DNA from: Pseudomonas tohonis | GTDB taxonomy: Bacteria; Pseudomonadota; Gammaproteobacteria; Pseudomonadales; Pseudomonadaceae | Reading direction: 5' to 3' | Assembly: GCF_012767755.2 (NCBI RefSeq) | Contig: NZ_AP023189.1 | Coordinates: 2,792,001 to 2,856,000 of the forward strand | Length of the DNA stretch: 64,000 nucleotides | Shown: positions 10,280 through 19,034 of the stretch, piece by piece | How the letters are laid out: each line of letters starts with the position of its first letter | How positions within the stretch are numbered: position 1 is the stretch's first letter | Translations under genes and position numbers: made by a program | Notes under the pieces: model-generated | Database searches by the model: none | The model's input: the letters and a program-made list of their open reading frames with translations, nothing else | What the model was told of the DNA's origin: nothing

Positions 10280-11763
10280 GTCCGCAAACCCGCCGTCTTT
10301 TCCCGGTGCTGGCCCTGGCCATCGCCCTGGCCGGTTGTGCCGTGGGGCCGGATTACCAGCAGCCCGACCATGCCGTGCCCGCCCGCTTCAAGCACGCCGA
10401 AGGCTGGAAGGCCGCCGCGCCGGCCGATGCCCTGGCCCGTGGCGCCTGGTGGGAGCTGTACGGCGACGCCACCCTCAACGACCTGCAGCAGCGCCTGGAA
10501 ACCTCCAACCAGACCCTGGCGCAGTCCGTCGCCCAGTTCCGCCAGGCCCAGGCGCTGGCCCGTGGCGCGCGCGCCTCGTTCTTCCCCTCTGTGAGCGCCA
10601 ACGCCAGCAAGACCCGCTCCGGCCAGGGCGGGAGCAGCAGCACCGTGCGCCTGTCCGATGGCTCCACCGTCACCAGCGGTGGCAGCGGCGGCATCTCCAA
10701 CAGCTACAGCGCCACCCTCGGCGTGAGCTGGGAGCTGGACCTCTGGGGCAAGCTGCGTCGCCAGCTGGAAGCCGACAGTGCGAGCATGCAGGCCAGCGCC
10801 GCCGACCTCGCCGCCGTGCGCCTGAGCCAGCAATCCGAGCTGGCGCAGAACTACCTGCAACTGCGGGTGATGGATGCGCAGAAGCGCCTGCTCGATGCCA
10901 CCGTGCAGGCCTACGAGCGTTCGCTGAAGCTCACCGAGAACCAGTTCCGCGCCGGCATCGTCACCCGCGCCGACGTGGCCCAGGCGCGCACCCAGCTCAA
11001 GAGCACCCAGGCCCAGGCCATCGACCTCAGGTACCAGCGCGCGCAACTGGAGAACGCCATCGCCGTGCTGATCGGCGTGCCGCCCTCCGAGTTCGACCTG
11101 GCCGAGGTGGACAGCGTCCCGAGCCTGCCCCAGGTGCCGGCGCTGGTGCCGTCGCAGCTGCTGGAGCGCCGCCCGGACGTGGCCTCCGCCGAGCGCAAGG
11201 TGATCGCCGCCAACGCGCAGATCGGCGTGTCCAAGGCCGCCTACTACCCCAGCCTCAACCTCAGCGCCACCGGGGGCTATCGCAGCGGTGGCCTGAGCGA
11301 CTGGATCAGCACGCCGAACCGCTTCTGGTCCATCGGCCCCGAGTTCGCCCTCAACCTGTTCGACGGCGGCCTGATTCGCTCCCAGGTCGACCAGGCCGAG
11401 GCCAGCTACGACCAGACGGTGGCCAGCTACCGCCAGACCGTGCTCGACAGCTTCCGCGAAGTGGAGGACTACCTGGTCCAGCTCAGCGTGCTGGAGGAGG
11501 AGAGCGGCGTGCAGCAGGAGGCCCTGGAGTCCGCCCGCGAGGCCCTGCGCCTGGTGACCAACCAGTACAAGGCCGGGTTGCAGGACTACAGCAGCGTGGT
11601 CTCCAGCCAGGCCACGGCGCTGTCCAACGAACGCACCGTGCTCACCCTCACCGGCACGCGCCTGACCGCCAGCGTCCAGCTCATCGCCGCCATGGGCGGT
11701 GGTTGGGAGCAGGCGAAGCTGGAGCAGGTGGATTCCGACGACGACGGCCAGCCGACGCCCTGA
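10276..11763 (+). CDS. opmB: OpmB, outer-membrane efflux channel lipoprotein
   Basis: This is a 495-residue TolC/OprM-family channel. It has a lipoprotein signal ending LALAIALAGC (Cys21), then the AVGPDYQQP motif typical of NodT-type outer-membrane factors, and two repeated efflux-protein domains rich in coiled-coil sequence (for example SYDQTVASYRQTVLDSFREVEDYL). It starts inside the muxC stop and is the last gene of the operon. It would provide the exit duct for the MuxABC pump. A REP cluster follows it. Confidence 0.92.
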   Translation: MSPQTRRLFPVLALAIALAGCAVGPDYQQPDHAVPARFKHAEGWKAAAPADALARGAWWELYGDATLNDLQQRLETSNQTLAQSVAQFRQAQALARGARASFFPSVSANASKTRSGQGGSSSTVRLSDGSTVTSGGSGGISNSYSATLGVSWELDLWGKLRRQLEADSASMQASAADLAAVRLSQQSELAQNYLQLRVMDAQKRLLDATVQAYERSLKLTENQFRAGIVTRADVAQARTQLKSTQAQAIDLRYQRAQLENAIAVLIGVPPSEFDLAEVDSVPSLPQVPALVPSQLLERRPDVASAERKVIAANAQIGVSKAAYYPSLNLSATGGYRSGGLSDWISTPNRFWSIGPEFALNLFDGGLIRSQVDQAEASYDQTVASYRQTVLDSFREVEDYLVQLSVLEEESGVQQEALESAREALRLVTNQYKAGLQDYSSVVSSQATALSNERTVLTLTGTRLTASVQLIAAMGGGWEQAKLEQVDSDDDGQPTP

Positions 11764-11802
11764 GCGGGGCGGCTGGCCCGTCACCCATTCCCCCGCGAAC
11801 CT

Positions 11803-12134
11803 GTGGGAGCGGCTTCAGCCGCGAAGGACCCGCCGCCAGCTCCCGGCTGCGAGTGGCCGGATATTCCATCGCGAATGAATTCGCTCCCACGGGCGGGTAT
11901 CGGCGTGGGGGCGACATCGCAGCTCTTTGTAGGGGCGACTTCAGTCGCCAAGGAGTGCGCAGCGCTCCCCAAGCTTCCGTGCATGGGATCGGCTTCGCTC
12001 GGTGGATGAAAAGAGCGCCATCCACCCTACGCCACGGGAAGGTGGGTTGGTCGCGGATGCCCGGTGTTGTGTTGTGGGAGCGAATTCATTCGCGAAGGAC
12101 CCGTGCCGGGCATCGCGGTTGAAACCGCTCCTAC
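11803..12134. repeat. REP/REPIN cluster downstream of opmB
   Basis: At least five copies of a Pseudomonas REP palindrome (core GGAGCGGCTTCAGCCGC or variants) lie here. They sit at 11803-11827 (plus), 11868-11890 (minus), 11929-11953 (plus), 12074-12098 (plus) and 12112-12134 (minus). The first two form an 88-nt inverted doublet. Between the third and fourth is another hairpin element with 8-nt arms GGTGGATG and CATCCACC (12001-12008 and 12019-12026). The cluster separates convergent opmB and the LysR gene, a usual REP location. No gene is seen in it. Confidence 0.85.
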
Positions 12135-12149
12135 ATTTCCCCGCACCGT

Positions 12150-12995
12150 TCAGATCGAGCCGAGAAGCTGTATCAGGCGCTCTTCCAGCTCCCGGCCGGC
12201 GCTGCCCTGGCCTTGGCGGCTGTAGAGGGCCAGGCGTACGCCCTGGATGTCGGGCAGGCCGCTGTCGGCGTCGAGTACGCGGTGCTGGTCGGTGGCGACG
12301 CGCAGGGGCAGGAGGCTGATGCCGAGGCCGGCGGCGACGGCGGAGCAGACGCTGGCGAGGCTGGCGCTGGAGTAGGCGATGCGCCAGCGGCGGCCCTGCA
12401 CGTCGAGGCCGTGGAGCATCTCGTTGCGGTACAGGCCGCCGGCAGGGAAGGCCACCAGGGGCAGGGGCTCGCGGCCCAGCGCCGGGTTGTGGTGGCTGTC
12501 GAACCAGGCCATGGGCTCCGGCCAGGAGGCAAGGCAGTCGTCGCTCTCGCCCATCTGCTTGACCAGCAGCAGGTCGAATTCGCCGCCCTGCCAGGCACGG
12601 CGCAGATCCGGGCCCAGGCCGCTGGTGACTTCCAGGCGCGTGCCGGGGTGGTTGGCGGCGAAGGCGGCGAGCAACGGCATCAGGCGTTCGGCGGCGAAGT
12701 CCTCGGGCACGCCCAGGCGCAGCACACCGGCGCTTCCCAGGTCGCCCAGGGCGTCGCGCGCCTCTTCCTGCAGGGCGAGGATGCGTCGTGCGTAGCCCAG
12801 CAGGCGCTCGCCCTCTACCGTGGCCACCACGCGACGCTGGCTGCGATCGAGCAGGCGGCAACCGGCGTCTTCCTCCAGGCGTCGAACCTGCTGGCTGACG
12901 GTGGACTGGGTGAGGTGCAGGCGTTCGGCGGCGCGGGTGAAGTTGCCGCAGTCGGCCACCGCCACGAAGCTGCGCAGGAGTTGCGGGTCGAACAT
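12150..12995 (-). CDS. LysR-family transcriptional regulator
   Basis: This 281-residue protein has an N-terminal winged helix-turn-helix (about residues 1-60, FTRAAERLHLTQSTVSQQVRRLE) and a C-terminal periplasmic-binding-type effector domain. The ATG at 12995 follows an AGGAGG ribosome site at 8-nt spacing. The frame is open far upstream, but that extension is antisense to the deaminase and transporter genes. It is divergent from the deaminase-MFS pair, so it is the likely local regulator of those genes. The effector is unknown. Confidence 0.9.
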   Translation of the reverse strand: MFDPQLLRSFVAVADCGNFTRAAERLHLTQSTVSQQVRRLEEDAGCRLLDRSQRRVVATVEGERLLGYARRILALQEEARDALGDLGSAGVLRLGVPEDFAAERLMPLLAAFAANHPGTRLEVTSGLGPDLRRAWQGGEFDLLLVKQMGESDDCLASWPEPMAWFDSHHNPALGREPLPLVAFPAGGLYRNEMLHGLDVQGRRWRIAYSSASLASVCSAVAAGLGISLLPLRVATDQHRVLDADSGLPDIQGVRLALYSRQGQGSAGRELEERLIQLLGSI

Positions 12996-13029
12996 GAGGC
13001 ATGCCTCCTGCCACTGGTTTGCATGGTGA

Positions 13030-13046
13030 TATTTAATTTTAGAATA
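13030..13046. promoter_or_regulatory. Candidate LysR operator and promoter in the divergent region
   Basis: The AT-rich sequence TATTTAATTTTAGAATA has dyad ends TATT/AATA with a T-N11-A core, the general form of LysR-type binding sites. It lies midway between the divergent LysR and deaminase genes. A TTGCAT at 13019 and TAGAAT at 13040 could be promoter elements for the rightward genes, though their spacing is short. Confidence 0.4.
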
Positions 13047-13097
13047 CCTGGCCGGCTGGACATAATCCGCAGGTTTTCCTGACTTTCGGAGATTCCC

Positions 13098-13559
13098 ATG
13101 GCGGATGACCAGGCGTTCCTGCAACGGGCCGTCGACCTGGCACGTGGCAACGTCGAGCGCGGCGGGCGGCCCTTCGGTGCGCTGCTGGTGAAGGACGGCG
13201 AGGTGCTGGCCGAGGCGGTGAACGAGATCCACCAGAGCGGCGACCCCACCGCCCACGCCGAGCTGCTGGCCATGCGCGCCGCCAGCCGCGCCCTGGGCCC
13301 GCGCCTGGATGGCTGCGTGATCTACGCCAGCGGCCAGCCCTGCCCGATGTGCCTGGCCGCCATGCACCTCAGTGGCGTGAGCCGTGCGGTGTTCGCCATC
13401 GCCAATGAGGAGGGCGAGCCCTTCGGCCTGTCCACGGCGGGGATCTACCAGCAGATGGCGCTGCCCCTGGCGCAGCAGCGCCTGCCGGTGCTGCACCTCC
13501 CCCAGGCGGGCGCCACCGCGCTCTACCGGCGCTGGAAGGAGCTGCATGCACAAGGTTGA
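13098..13559 (+). CDS. Nucleoside/guanine deaminase family protein
   Basis: This is a 153-residue zinc-dependent deaminase of the cytidine/deoxycytidylate deaminase superfamily. The catalytic HAE motif is at residues 53-55, and PCPMC supplies the two zinc cysteines (82 and 85). The ASGQPCPMCLAAM sequence and length resemble guanine deaminase/tRNA adenosine deaminase-like proteins, with the guanine-type more likely because the partner is a transporter. A GGAG ribosome site precedes the ATG. It overlaps the following transporter gene by 14 nt, so the two are co-translated. The exact base or nucleoside substrate cannot be read from the sequence. Confidence 0.85.
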   Translation: MADDQAFLQRAVDLARGNVERGGRPFGALLVKDGEVLAEAVNEIHQSGDPTAHAELLAMRAASRALGPRLDGCVIYASGQPCPMCLAAMHLSGVSRAVFAIANEEGEPFGLSTAGIYQQMALPLAQQRLPVLHLPQAGATALYRRWKELHAQG

Positions 13560-14742
13560 AACCCACACCCCGGTCGTCGCCTGGCTGTTGCTGGTGGCCC
13601 TGGGGCTGAACCTGCGGCCGATCCTGGGCTCGGTCAGCCCGTTGCTGGGCGAGATACGCGCGGCCACCGGGCTGAGCTTCCAAGGCACGGCGCTGCTGAC
13701 CACGCTGCCGGTGATCTGCATGGGCCTGGTGGCGCTGGCGGCGGTACGCCTGGAGGCGCGCCTGGGCGAACGGCGCGGCGTGGCCATCGGGCTGGCGCTG
13801 ATCTTCGGTGCCTGCCTGGCCCGCTGGCTGTGCGACCGGGGGGATGTGCTGCTGGGCACGGCGCTGCTGGGTGGCATCGGCGTGGCGCTGATCCAGGCGC
13901 TGGTGCCGGCGGTGATCAAGCGCCAGTTCGCCGGCCGCGTGGCGCTGGCCATGGGGCTGTATTCGGCCTCGCTGATGAGCGGTGGCGGGCTGTCGGCCCT
14001 GCTCAGCCCGGTGCTGGCCAGCCATTTCGGCCACTGGCAGGCGGGGCTGGGTTTCTGGCTGGTGCCGGCGGCGCTGGCGTTGCTGCTGTGGCTGCGCCTG
14101 CCGCTGGCGCGGGCCGATTCGCCGCGCGCAAGCGCTGGGCCAGGGCTTCTGGGGGATCGCCGGGCCTGGCTGCTGGCGCTGTACTTCGGGCTGATCAACT
14201 GCGGCTACATGAGCATGGTGGCCTGGCTGCCGGCCTTCTATCAGCAGTTGGGCTGGAGCCCGACCCGCAGCGGTTCCCTGCTGGCGTTCATGACGCTGTT
14301 CCAGGTGCTGGCGGCGCTGACGATACCGGCCCTGGCCCAGCGCGGCGTCGACCGCCGGCCGCTGCTGACGCTGTGCCTGGCCGCCCAGGCGGTGGGGTTC
14401 GCCGGCCTGGTGTGGGCGCCGCAGCAGGCCACCCTGCTGTGGGTGGCGCTGATCGGCTTCGGCCTGGGCGCCTGTTTCGCGCTGAGCCTGATCCTCACCC
14501 TCGACCACCGTCGCGACCCGCGCGAGGCGGGGCAGCTGGCGGCCTTCGTGCAGGGCGTCGGCTTCCTGATCAATGCGGTCTCGCCCTGGTTGACGGGCTG
14601 GTTGCGGGAGGTCACCGGGAGCTTCACCAGTGCCTGGGTGGTGCTGGTGGTGATGGTGCTGGCGATGCTGGCGCTGACCCGGGTGTTCAGCCCGGCCAGC
14701 TATGGGATGGCGCCGGGCGGCGAGGTGCCGGCCCGGGCCTGA
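13546..14742 (+). CDS. MFS transporter, CynX/NimT-like
   Basis: This is a 398-residue, 12-helix major facilitator. Its N-terminus (VALGLNLRPILGSVSPLLGEI) is characteristic of the CynX/NimT/YycB branch, which includes cyanate and 2-nitroimidazole transporters. I chose the ATG at 13546, inside the end of the deaminase gene. The frame is open upstream but would run through the deaminase. Coupling to the deaminase suggests import or export of a related nitrogenous compound; this is inference. Confidence 0.82.
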   Translation: MHKVETHTPVVAWLLLVALGLNLRPILGSVSPLLGEIRAATGLSFQGTALLTTLPVICMGLVALAAVRLEARLGERRGVAIGLALIFGACLARWLCDRGDVLLGTALLGGIGVALIQALVPAVIKRQFAGRVALAMGLYSASLMSGGGLSALLSPVLASHFGHWQAGLGFWLVPAALALLLWLRLPLARADSPRASAGPGLLGDRRAWLLALYFGLINCGYMSMVAWLPAFYQQLGWSPTRSGSLLAFMTLFQVLAALTIPALAQRGVDRRPLLTLCLAAQAVGFAGLVWAPQQATLLWVALIGFGLGACFALSLILTLDHRRDPREAGQLAAFVQGVGFLINAVSPWLTGWLREVTGSFTSAWVVLVVMVLAMLALTRVFSPASYGMAPGGEVPARA

Positions 14743-14748
14743 GGCGGG

Positions 14749-15750
14749 TTACTGCGACTGCTTGCGGTTGACGATCTGCGCGGCCTTGACGATGTCGGCG
14801 CCGATTTCGGGGGTGAACTGCTCCCACACCGGCTGCATGGCGGTGCGCCAGGCCTGGCGTTCCTCGGGGCTGAGGGGCACCAGCTGGGTCTTGCCGCTGC
14901 TCTGGATGCGCTGGCGGTCGGCCTGGTTCTGCTGCTCGGCGGCATGGTTCACCGCGAAGGTGACCTCGTCGATGATCGCTTCCAGCTCGGTGCGGGTCTT
15001 GTGCGGGATGGCGTACCAGGTGCGCGAGTTGGTCACCAGCATGTAGTCCAGCACACCGTGGTTGGTCTCGGTGATGAAGGGCTGCACGGTGTTGAGCTTC
15101 TGGCTGTAGAGGTTGGACCAGGTGTTCTCGGTGCCCTGGACCTTGCCGCTCTGCAGCGCCGCGAAGGCTTCGGCGAAGGGCATTGGCACGGCCTTGGCGC
15201 CGAGCTGGGCGAACTGCGCCTCGAGCACCCCGGAGGCCTGGATGCGGAAGGACAGGCCACGGGCGTCGGCCGGCGCGTGCAGGGCGCGGTTGGCCGACAT
15301 CTGCTTCATGCCGTTGTGCCAATAGGCCAGGCCGACGATGCCCTTGTCTTCCATGGAGCGCAGGAGCTGGCGGCCCTTGGCGCGCTTCTGGAAGCGGTTG
15401 ACGGCTTCGAGGTCGTCGAACAGGAAGGGCAGGTCGAAGATCTGCAGCTGCTTGGTGTACTGGTCGAACTTGGCCAGCGACGGGGCCAGCAGGTCCACCT
15501 TGCCGTCCTGCAGGGCCTGCAGTTCGTCGGCGTCGCCGAACAGGGTGGAGTTGGGGTAGACCTCCACCTTCACCTGGCCGCCGAGGCGCTCCTGGACCAG
15601 TTTCTGGAACATGAGCGCACCCTGGCCCTTGGGCGTGTCGTCGGCGACCACGTGGGAGAAGCGCAGGGTGATGGGGGCTTCGTCCGCCACGGCGTGGCCG
15701 ATGGGCAGGCTGAGGACGCAGGCCAGGACGGCGATGTACTTCTTGATCAT
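14749..15750 (-). CDS. dctP: TRAP transporter DctP-family solute-binding protein (no DctQM nearby)
   Basis: This 333-residue periplasmic protein has a signal peptide (MIKKYIAVLACVLSLPIGHAVA) and the DctP-type fold, with motifs ITLRFSHVVADDTPKGQGA, DLPFLFDD and the arginine-containing GLSFRIQASGVLEAQFAQLGA segment that binds the substrate carboxylate. These proteins deliver C4-dicarboxylates or other organic acids to a DctQM membrane pair. No such pair lies in this window: the genes to the left run convergently, and an SDR lies divergently to the right. The start at 15750 follows AAAGGGA. Confidence 0.85.
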   Translation of the reverse strand: MIKKYIAVLACVLSLPIGHAVADEAPITLRFSHVVADDTPKGQGALMFQKLVQERLGGQVKVEVYPNSTLFGDADELQALQDGKVDLLAPSLAKFDQYTKQLQIFDLPFLFDDLEAVNRFQKRAKGRQLLRSMEDKGIVGLAYWHNGMKQMSANRALHAPADARGLSFRIQASGVLEAQFAQLGAKAVPMPFAEAFAALQSGKVQGTENTWSNLYSQKLNTVQPFITETNHGVLDYMLVTNSRTWYAIPHKTRTELEAIIDEVTFAVNHAAEQQNQADRQRIQSSGKTQLVPLSPEERQAWRTAMQPVWEQFTPEIGADIVKAAQIVNRKQSQ

Positions 15751-16141
15751 TGATGTCCCTTTCTTGTTATCGGGCAGATAAATGCGCCCTCGCGGGTGGG
15801 CGAGGGCGGCAGGCACAGCGGCTTCCATCGGGGGAGTCCGGCTGAGTCCTTGTCGTTATGGTAGTTCCCGCTCCGGTAGTTTGCCGGTACGGTATCGGGC
15901 AGGGGCTGGCGGGTGGCCATCGACTGCGACGGACCGGCGATTATCTCCCAGAGCCGGCGCTCCAATGAGCGGAGCACTGCTCAGTTCTGGCAAATCGCCG
16001 TGTGCCGGGGTGACGTGTCGTCGGCGGGTCGCGTCGCCCCTGCCCCTGGCGGATGACCGGCAGGACGGTCGCGACCCGGCCAGCTATACCCAGTGGAGGC
16101 CCGGCCTGCCTGAAGTCGCCGTGGCCTTCCCGGAGGGCTCC
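15751..16141. other. Divergent non-coding region between dctP and the SDR
   Basis: No gene is evident in this 391-base gap. A perfect 8-bp inverted repeat (CGCCCTCG at 15785-15792 and CGAGGGCG at 15801-15808) lies about 35 nt before the dctP start and could form a leader hairpin or an operator. Confidence 0.4.
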
Positions 16142-16885
16142 ATGTCGCACCCTGCCAGAACCGCGCTCGTCACGGGCGCATCGAGAGGAATAGGCGCCGC
16201 CATCGCCCTGCGCCTCGCCCTCGATGGCTTCCAGGTCGTGGTCAACTACGCCGCCCGCCCCGAGGCCGCCGAGCAGGTGGTCAGGTCGATCACCCAGGCC
16301 GGCGGCAAGGCCTACGCCATCCTCGCCGACGTCAGCGACCCGGCGGCGGTGGCCGCGCTGTTCGACCATGCCGAGATGGAGTACGGCGGCCTCGACGTGC
16401 TGGTGAACAATGCCGGCGTCATCCAGCCCGGGCAGATCGATCTCGCCGACACCAGCGAGGCGCTGTTCGATCGCATCTTCGCGGTCAACGCTCGGGGCAC
16501 CTTCAACACCATGAAGCTCGCGGCCAGGCGCCTGCGCGATGGCGGGCGGATCATCAATTTCTCCACCAGCGTGGTGGGCCTGGCGCTGCCGGGGTACGCC
16601 GCCTATGCCGGCTCCAAGGCGGCGGTGGAGGCGATGAGCCGGGTGTTCGCCAAGGAGTTGCGCGGGCGCGGGGTGACGGTCAACTGCGTGGCGCCGGGGC
16701 CGACCGCCACCGAGCTGTTCCTCGATGGCAAGGACCCCGGCACGGTGGAGCGCCTGGCCAACCAGGCGCCCTTGCAGCGCCTCGGGCGCCCCGAGGACAT
16801 AGCCGGTGTGGTGGCCTTTCTCGCCAGTGACGAGGGCGGCTGGATCAACGGCCAGACGCTGCGGGTCAACGGCGGCATCGTCTGA
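16142..16885 (+). CDS. Short-chain dehydrogenase/reductase
   Basis: This 247-residue classical SDR has the glycine-rich cofactor motif TGASRGIG near the N-terminus, NNAG, a catalytic serine in FSTSVVG, and YAGSK as the YxxxK active site. It ends with the usual PEDIAGVVAFLASDEGGWINGQTLRVNGG. The basic residue after the nucleotide fold favours NADP(H), as in FabG-like oxidoreductases. The ATG at 16142 follows GGAGGGCTCC. It stands alone, so the substrate cannot be inferred. Confidence 0.85.
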   Translation: MSHPARTALVTGASRGIGAAIALRLALDGFQVVVNYAARPEAAEQVVRSITQAGGKAYAILADVSDPAAVAALFDHAEMEYGGLDVLVNNAGVIQPGQIDLADTSEALFDRIFAVNARGTFNTMKLAARRLRDGGRIINFSTSVVGLALPGYAAYAGSKAAVEAMSRVFAKELRGRGVTVNCVAPGPTATELFLDGKDPGTVERLANQAPLQRLGRPEDIAGVVAFLASDEGGWINGQTLRVNGGIV

Positions 16886-16988
16886 AGCGCTTCAACGCCA
16901 TCGGAGCCGGGAAAAACACCTGCAAGCCCTGTACAGTCGCGGCGCGGAATCCCGCTCGGCGGTCGATCGATACAGGTGGAGTGTTGGC

Positions 16989-18440
16989 ATGGTGAAGGGA
17001 GGCAAGGCGCTGGGCCTGGCGATGACGCTGCTGATGGGCGGCGCGGGCGTGGCCGAGGCGGCATCGCAGCTGCTGTGCGGGATGCGCTGGTCGAGCGCGA
17101 ACGAGGCGGTCGACCAGCGCCTGGGTGGCGATTGCATGCTGGTGACGGCGGAGGGGGCGTTGCGCGTGCCGCAACTGTTCCAGCAGGTGGGCGGGGGGTT
17201 GCAGGCCGGCCGCTTCGCCTTCAAGCGTGACGACCTCTGGGGCTATGCCGAGGGTGACGGGCGGGTGCTGGTCGCGCCTTCGCTCAGCATCGCCCGGCCC
17301 TTCGTCGAGGGGCGGGCGATGGTCTGCCGCGAAGAGGCCGAACGACGCTTCTGCGGCTACCTGGGCCTGGATGGCGAGCCGGCCTTCCCGCTCGCCGAGG
17401 GCCTGTATTTCCTCCGTGACTACCGGGGCGGCCAGACCCTGGCGGCCCCCGATGGCGGTCGGGGCAACTTCTATATGGACGGCAGCGGCAACCGCCAGGA
17501 ACCGGGCGCGAGCGCGGCCGGGCGCTGCAACGCCTGGGTGCTGGAAACCCGCTCCGCCCGCGCCCTGGGCCGCTTGCCGGCGGATGGGCGGCTGCCGCTG
17601 CCGGGGGCCGATGCCCAGCACCCGCTGGGGGACTGCGCCCAGGCGCTGGAGGCGGTGCCGCCCCTGGAGCTGGACCTGCCGGCGCTGTTCAGCGAGTGGC
17701 TGAACCTGCAGGTGACCCAGGTGCATGCCCTAAACGAAGGCGTGCGGGTGATGGCCACGGACGGGCCCTGGGGCTGGGGCCTTTTGGATGCACAGGGCAA
17801 ACCGCTGTTCGGCCCGGCGCCCCGGCTATACAGCGAACCGCTGGAGCTGAGCGTGCGCGAAGGCCTGCTGCCGGTGCGCCTGCCCACGGGCGAGAACCTG
17901 GGGCAGGTGCAATCGCCGAGCACGGTGCGCTTCATGGCGCCGGACGGCCGCTACCCGGTGCCGGGCGATTTCGAGGACGCCCACGGCTTCCACGAGGGCC
18001 TGGCGGCGGCGCGCTCGCCGCAGAATCACCTGTGGGGCTTCATCGATCACCAGGGCGCCTGGGTGATCGCCCCGAGCTACGCCGCCGTGATCGAGGACTT
18101 CGACCAGGGGCGGGCGGTGGTGAGCCTGGGGCTCGCCAACGAGCGCGGGGTCGAGGCGCTGATCGACCGCGACGGGCAGGTGCTGGCCCGTTACGACGAA
18201 CTGCTGGCGCGCCACTTCGCCGACCCGCAGCTGGAGCAGTTGCCGGAGCCCCTGCCTTTCCTGCCCTGCGCGCTGAGCGGCGCGAACTACCTCTCGCCGG
18301 AGGAGCGGCGGGTGGCGCTGGCCGGGCAGGGCGGTGACTGGGCGGGTTTGTGCAGTGACGATCAATTGCGCGCGAAAGCGCAGCAGATGGCGTTGCGCCT
18401 GCACGGCAGCCTGACGCCGGAGCGTTCCATCCTCCAGTGA
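16989..18440 (+). CDS. Exported WG-repeat protein, N-terminal part of an interrupted gene
   Basis: This is a 483-residue product with a signal peptide (LGLAMTLLMGGAGVAEA). Three WG-type beta repeats are visible (WGYAEGDGRVLVAPSL, WGLLDAQGKPLF, WGFIDHQGAWVIAPSYA), and cysteine pairs suggest a periplasmic fold. It ends at an in-frame TGA (18438-18440). The same frame then stays open for another 197 codons with matching composition, so the original protein was probably about 681 residues. Function is unknown; WG repeats are generally binding or scaffold modules. Confidence 0.65.
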   Translation: MVKGGKALGLAMTLLMGGAGVAEAASQLLCGMRWSSANEAVDQRLGGDCMLVTAEGALRVPQLFQQVGGGLQAGRFAFKRDDLWGYAEGDGRVLVAPSLSIARPFVEGRAMVCREEAERRFCGYLGLDGEPAFPLAEGLYFLRDYRGGQTLAAPDGGRGNFYMDGSGNRQEPGASAAGRCNAWVLETRSARALGRLPADGRLPLPGADAQHPLGDCAQALEAVPPLELDLPALFSEWLNLQVTQVHALNEGVRVMATDGPWGWGLLDAQGKPLFGPAPRLYSEPLELSVREGLLPVRLPTGENLGQVQSPSTVRFMAPDGRYPVPGDFEDAHGFHEGLAAARSPQNHLWGFIDHQGAWVIAPSYAAVIEDFDQGRAVVSLGLANERGVEALIDRDGQVLARYDELLARHFADPQLEQLPEPLPFLPCALSGANYLSPEERRVALAGQGGDWAGLCSDDQLRAKAQQMALRLHGSLTPERSILQ

Positions 18441-19034
18441 GCCGCTGCCGTCGAGGCCTGGCCGCAGCGCTTGCGTGACTGCAAGGCTGATGCCGCGTGC
18501 CAGCGGGCGCTGCTGGAGGAAGGGTTGAGCGACCCGCATTGGGCGCCGCCAGGGATAGGCGAAGTCAGCTCGGCATTGCCCGAACTCCCGGGCACGGTAC
18601 CGCCGGCAACCCAGGCGCTCCTGCGCCAGCAGGTGTCGCAATCGGGCAGCTACACGCCCGAAGACGAGGACATGGGCGATGGCTGGGGCGACGCGAGCCT
18701 GGGCTTCGGCCTGGTCGACCTGGGCCAGGGCAGGCCGGGCATCCTGGTGTCGCAGAACGTGCAGCGCAGCAACGCCCAGTGGCTGTTCGAGATGGACGCC
18801 GCCGGGGCGCCGCGCCTGCTGCTGGAAGGGGCGGGCCTGCTCGGGAGGGTGGCCGGGGCGCTGAGCGAAGGCCATGCGCCGGTGCGCCTCCATGCGGACC
18901 AGGGGCAGGGCGTTTCCGATTGGCGCTTCGATGGCAGGGCCTATGTGCTGGAGGCGTCGTGCTGGCAGGCCTGGGGCACGGATGTGCTGTTCGCCTACGA
19001 CTGCAAGCCTGCCGGCCCCGACTCAGGGCGCTAG
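18441..19034 (+). pseudogene. C-terminal remainder of the WG-repeat protein after an in-frame stop
   Basis: This stretch continues in the same frame directly after the TGA and reads naturally from it (AAAVEAWPQRLRDCKADAACQ...). It contains a cysteine pair in RDCKADAACQRALLEE like the end of other periplasmic proteins. A TTG at 18471 could in principle restart translation, but there is no good ribosome site. The end overlaps the convergent copS gene by 12 nt. It is a nonsense-split gene, a readthrough case or a sequencing error. Confidence 0.6.

Noticed and set aside
11803..12134. Possible CRISPR array because of repeated palindromes
   Set aside because: Repeats alternate in orientation, spacing is irregular, and sequences match REP elements; no cas genes are present.
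12996..14198. Long N-terminal extension of the LysR frame
   Set aside because: It is antisense to the deaminase and MFS genes; the LysR start at 12995 has a strong ribosome site and the family N-terminus.
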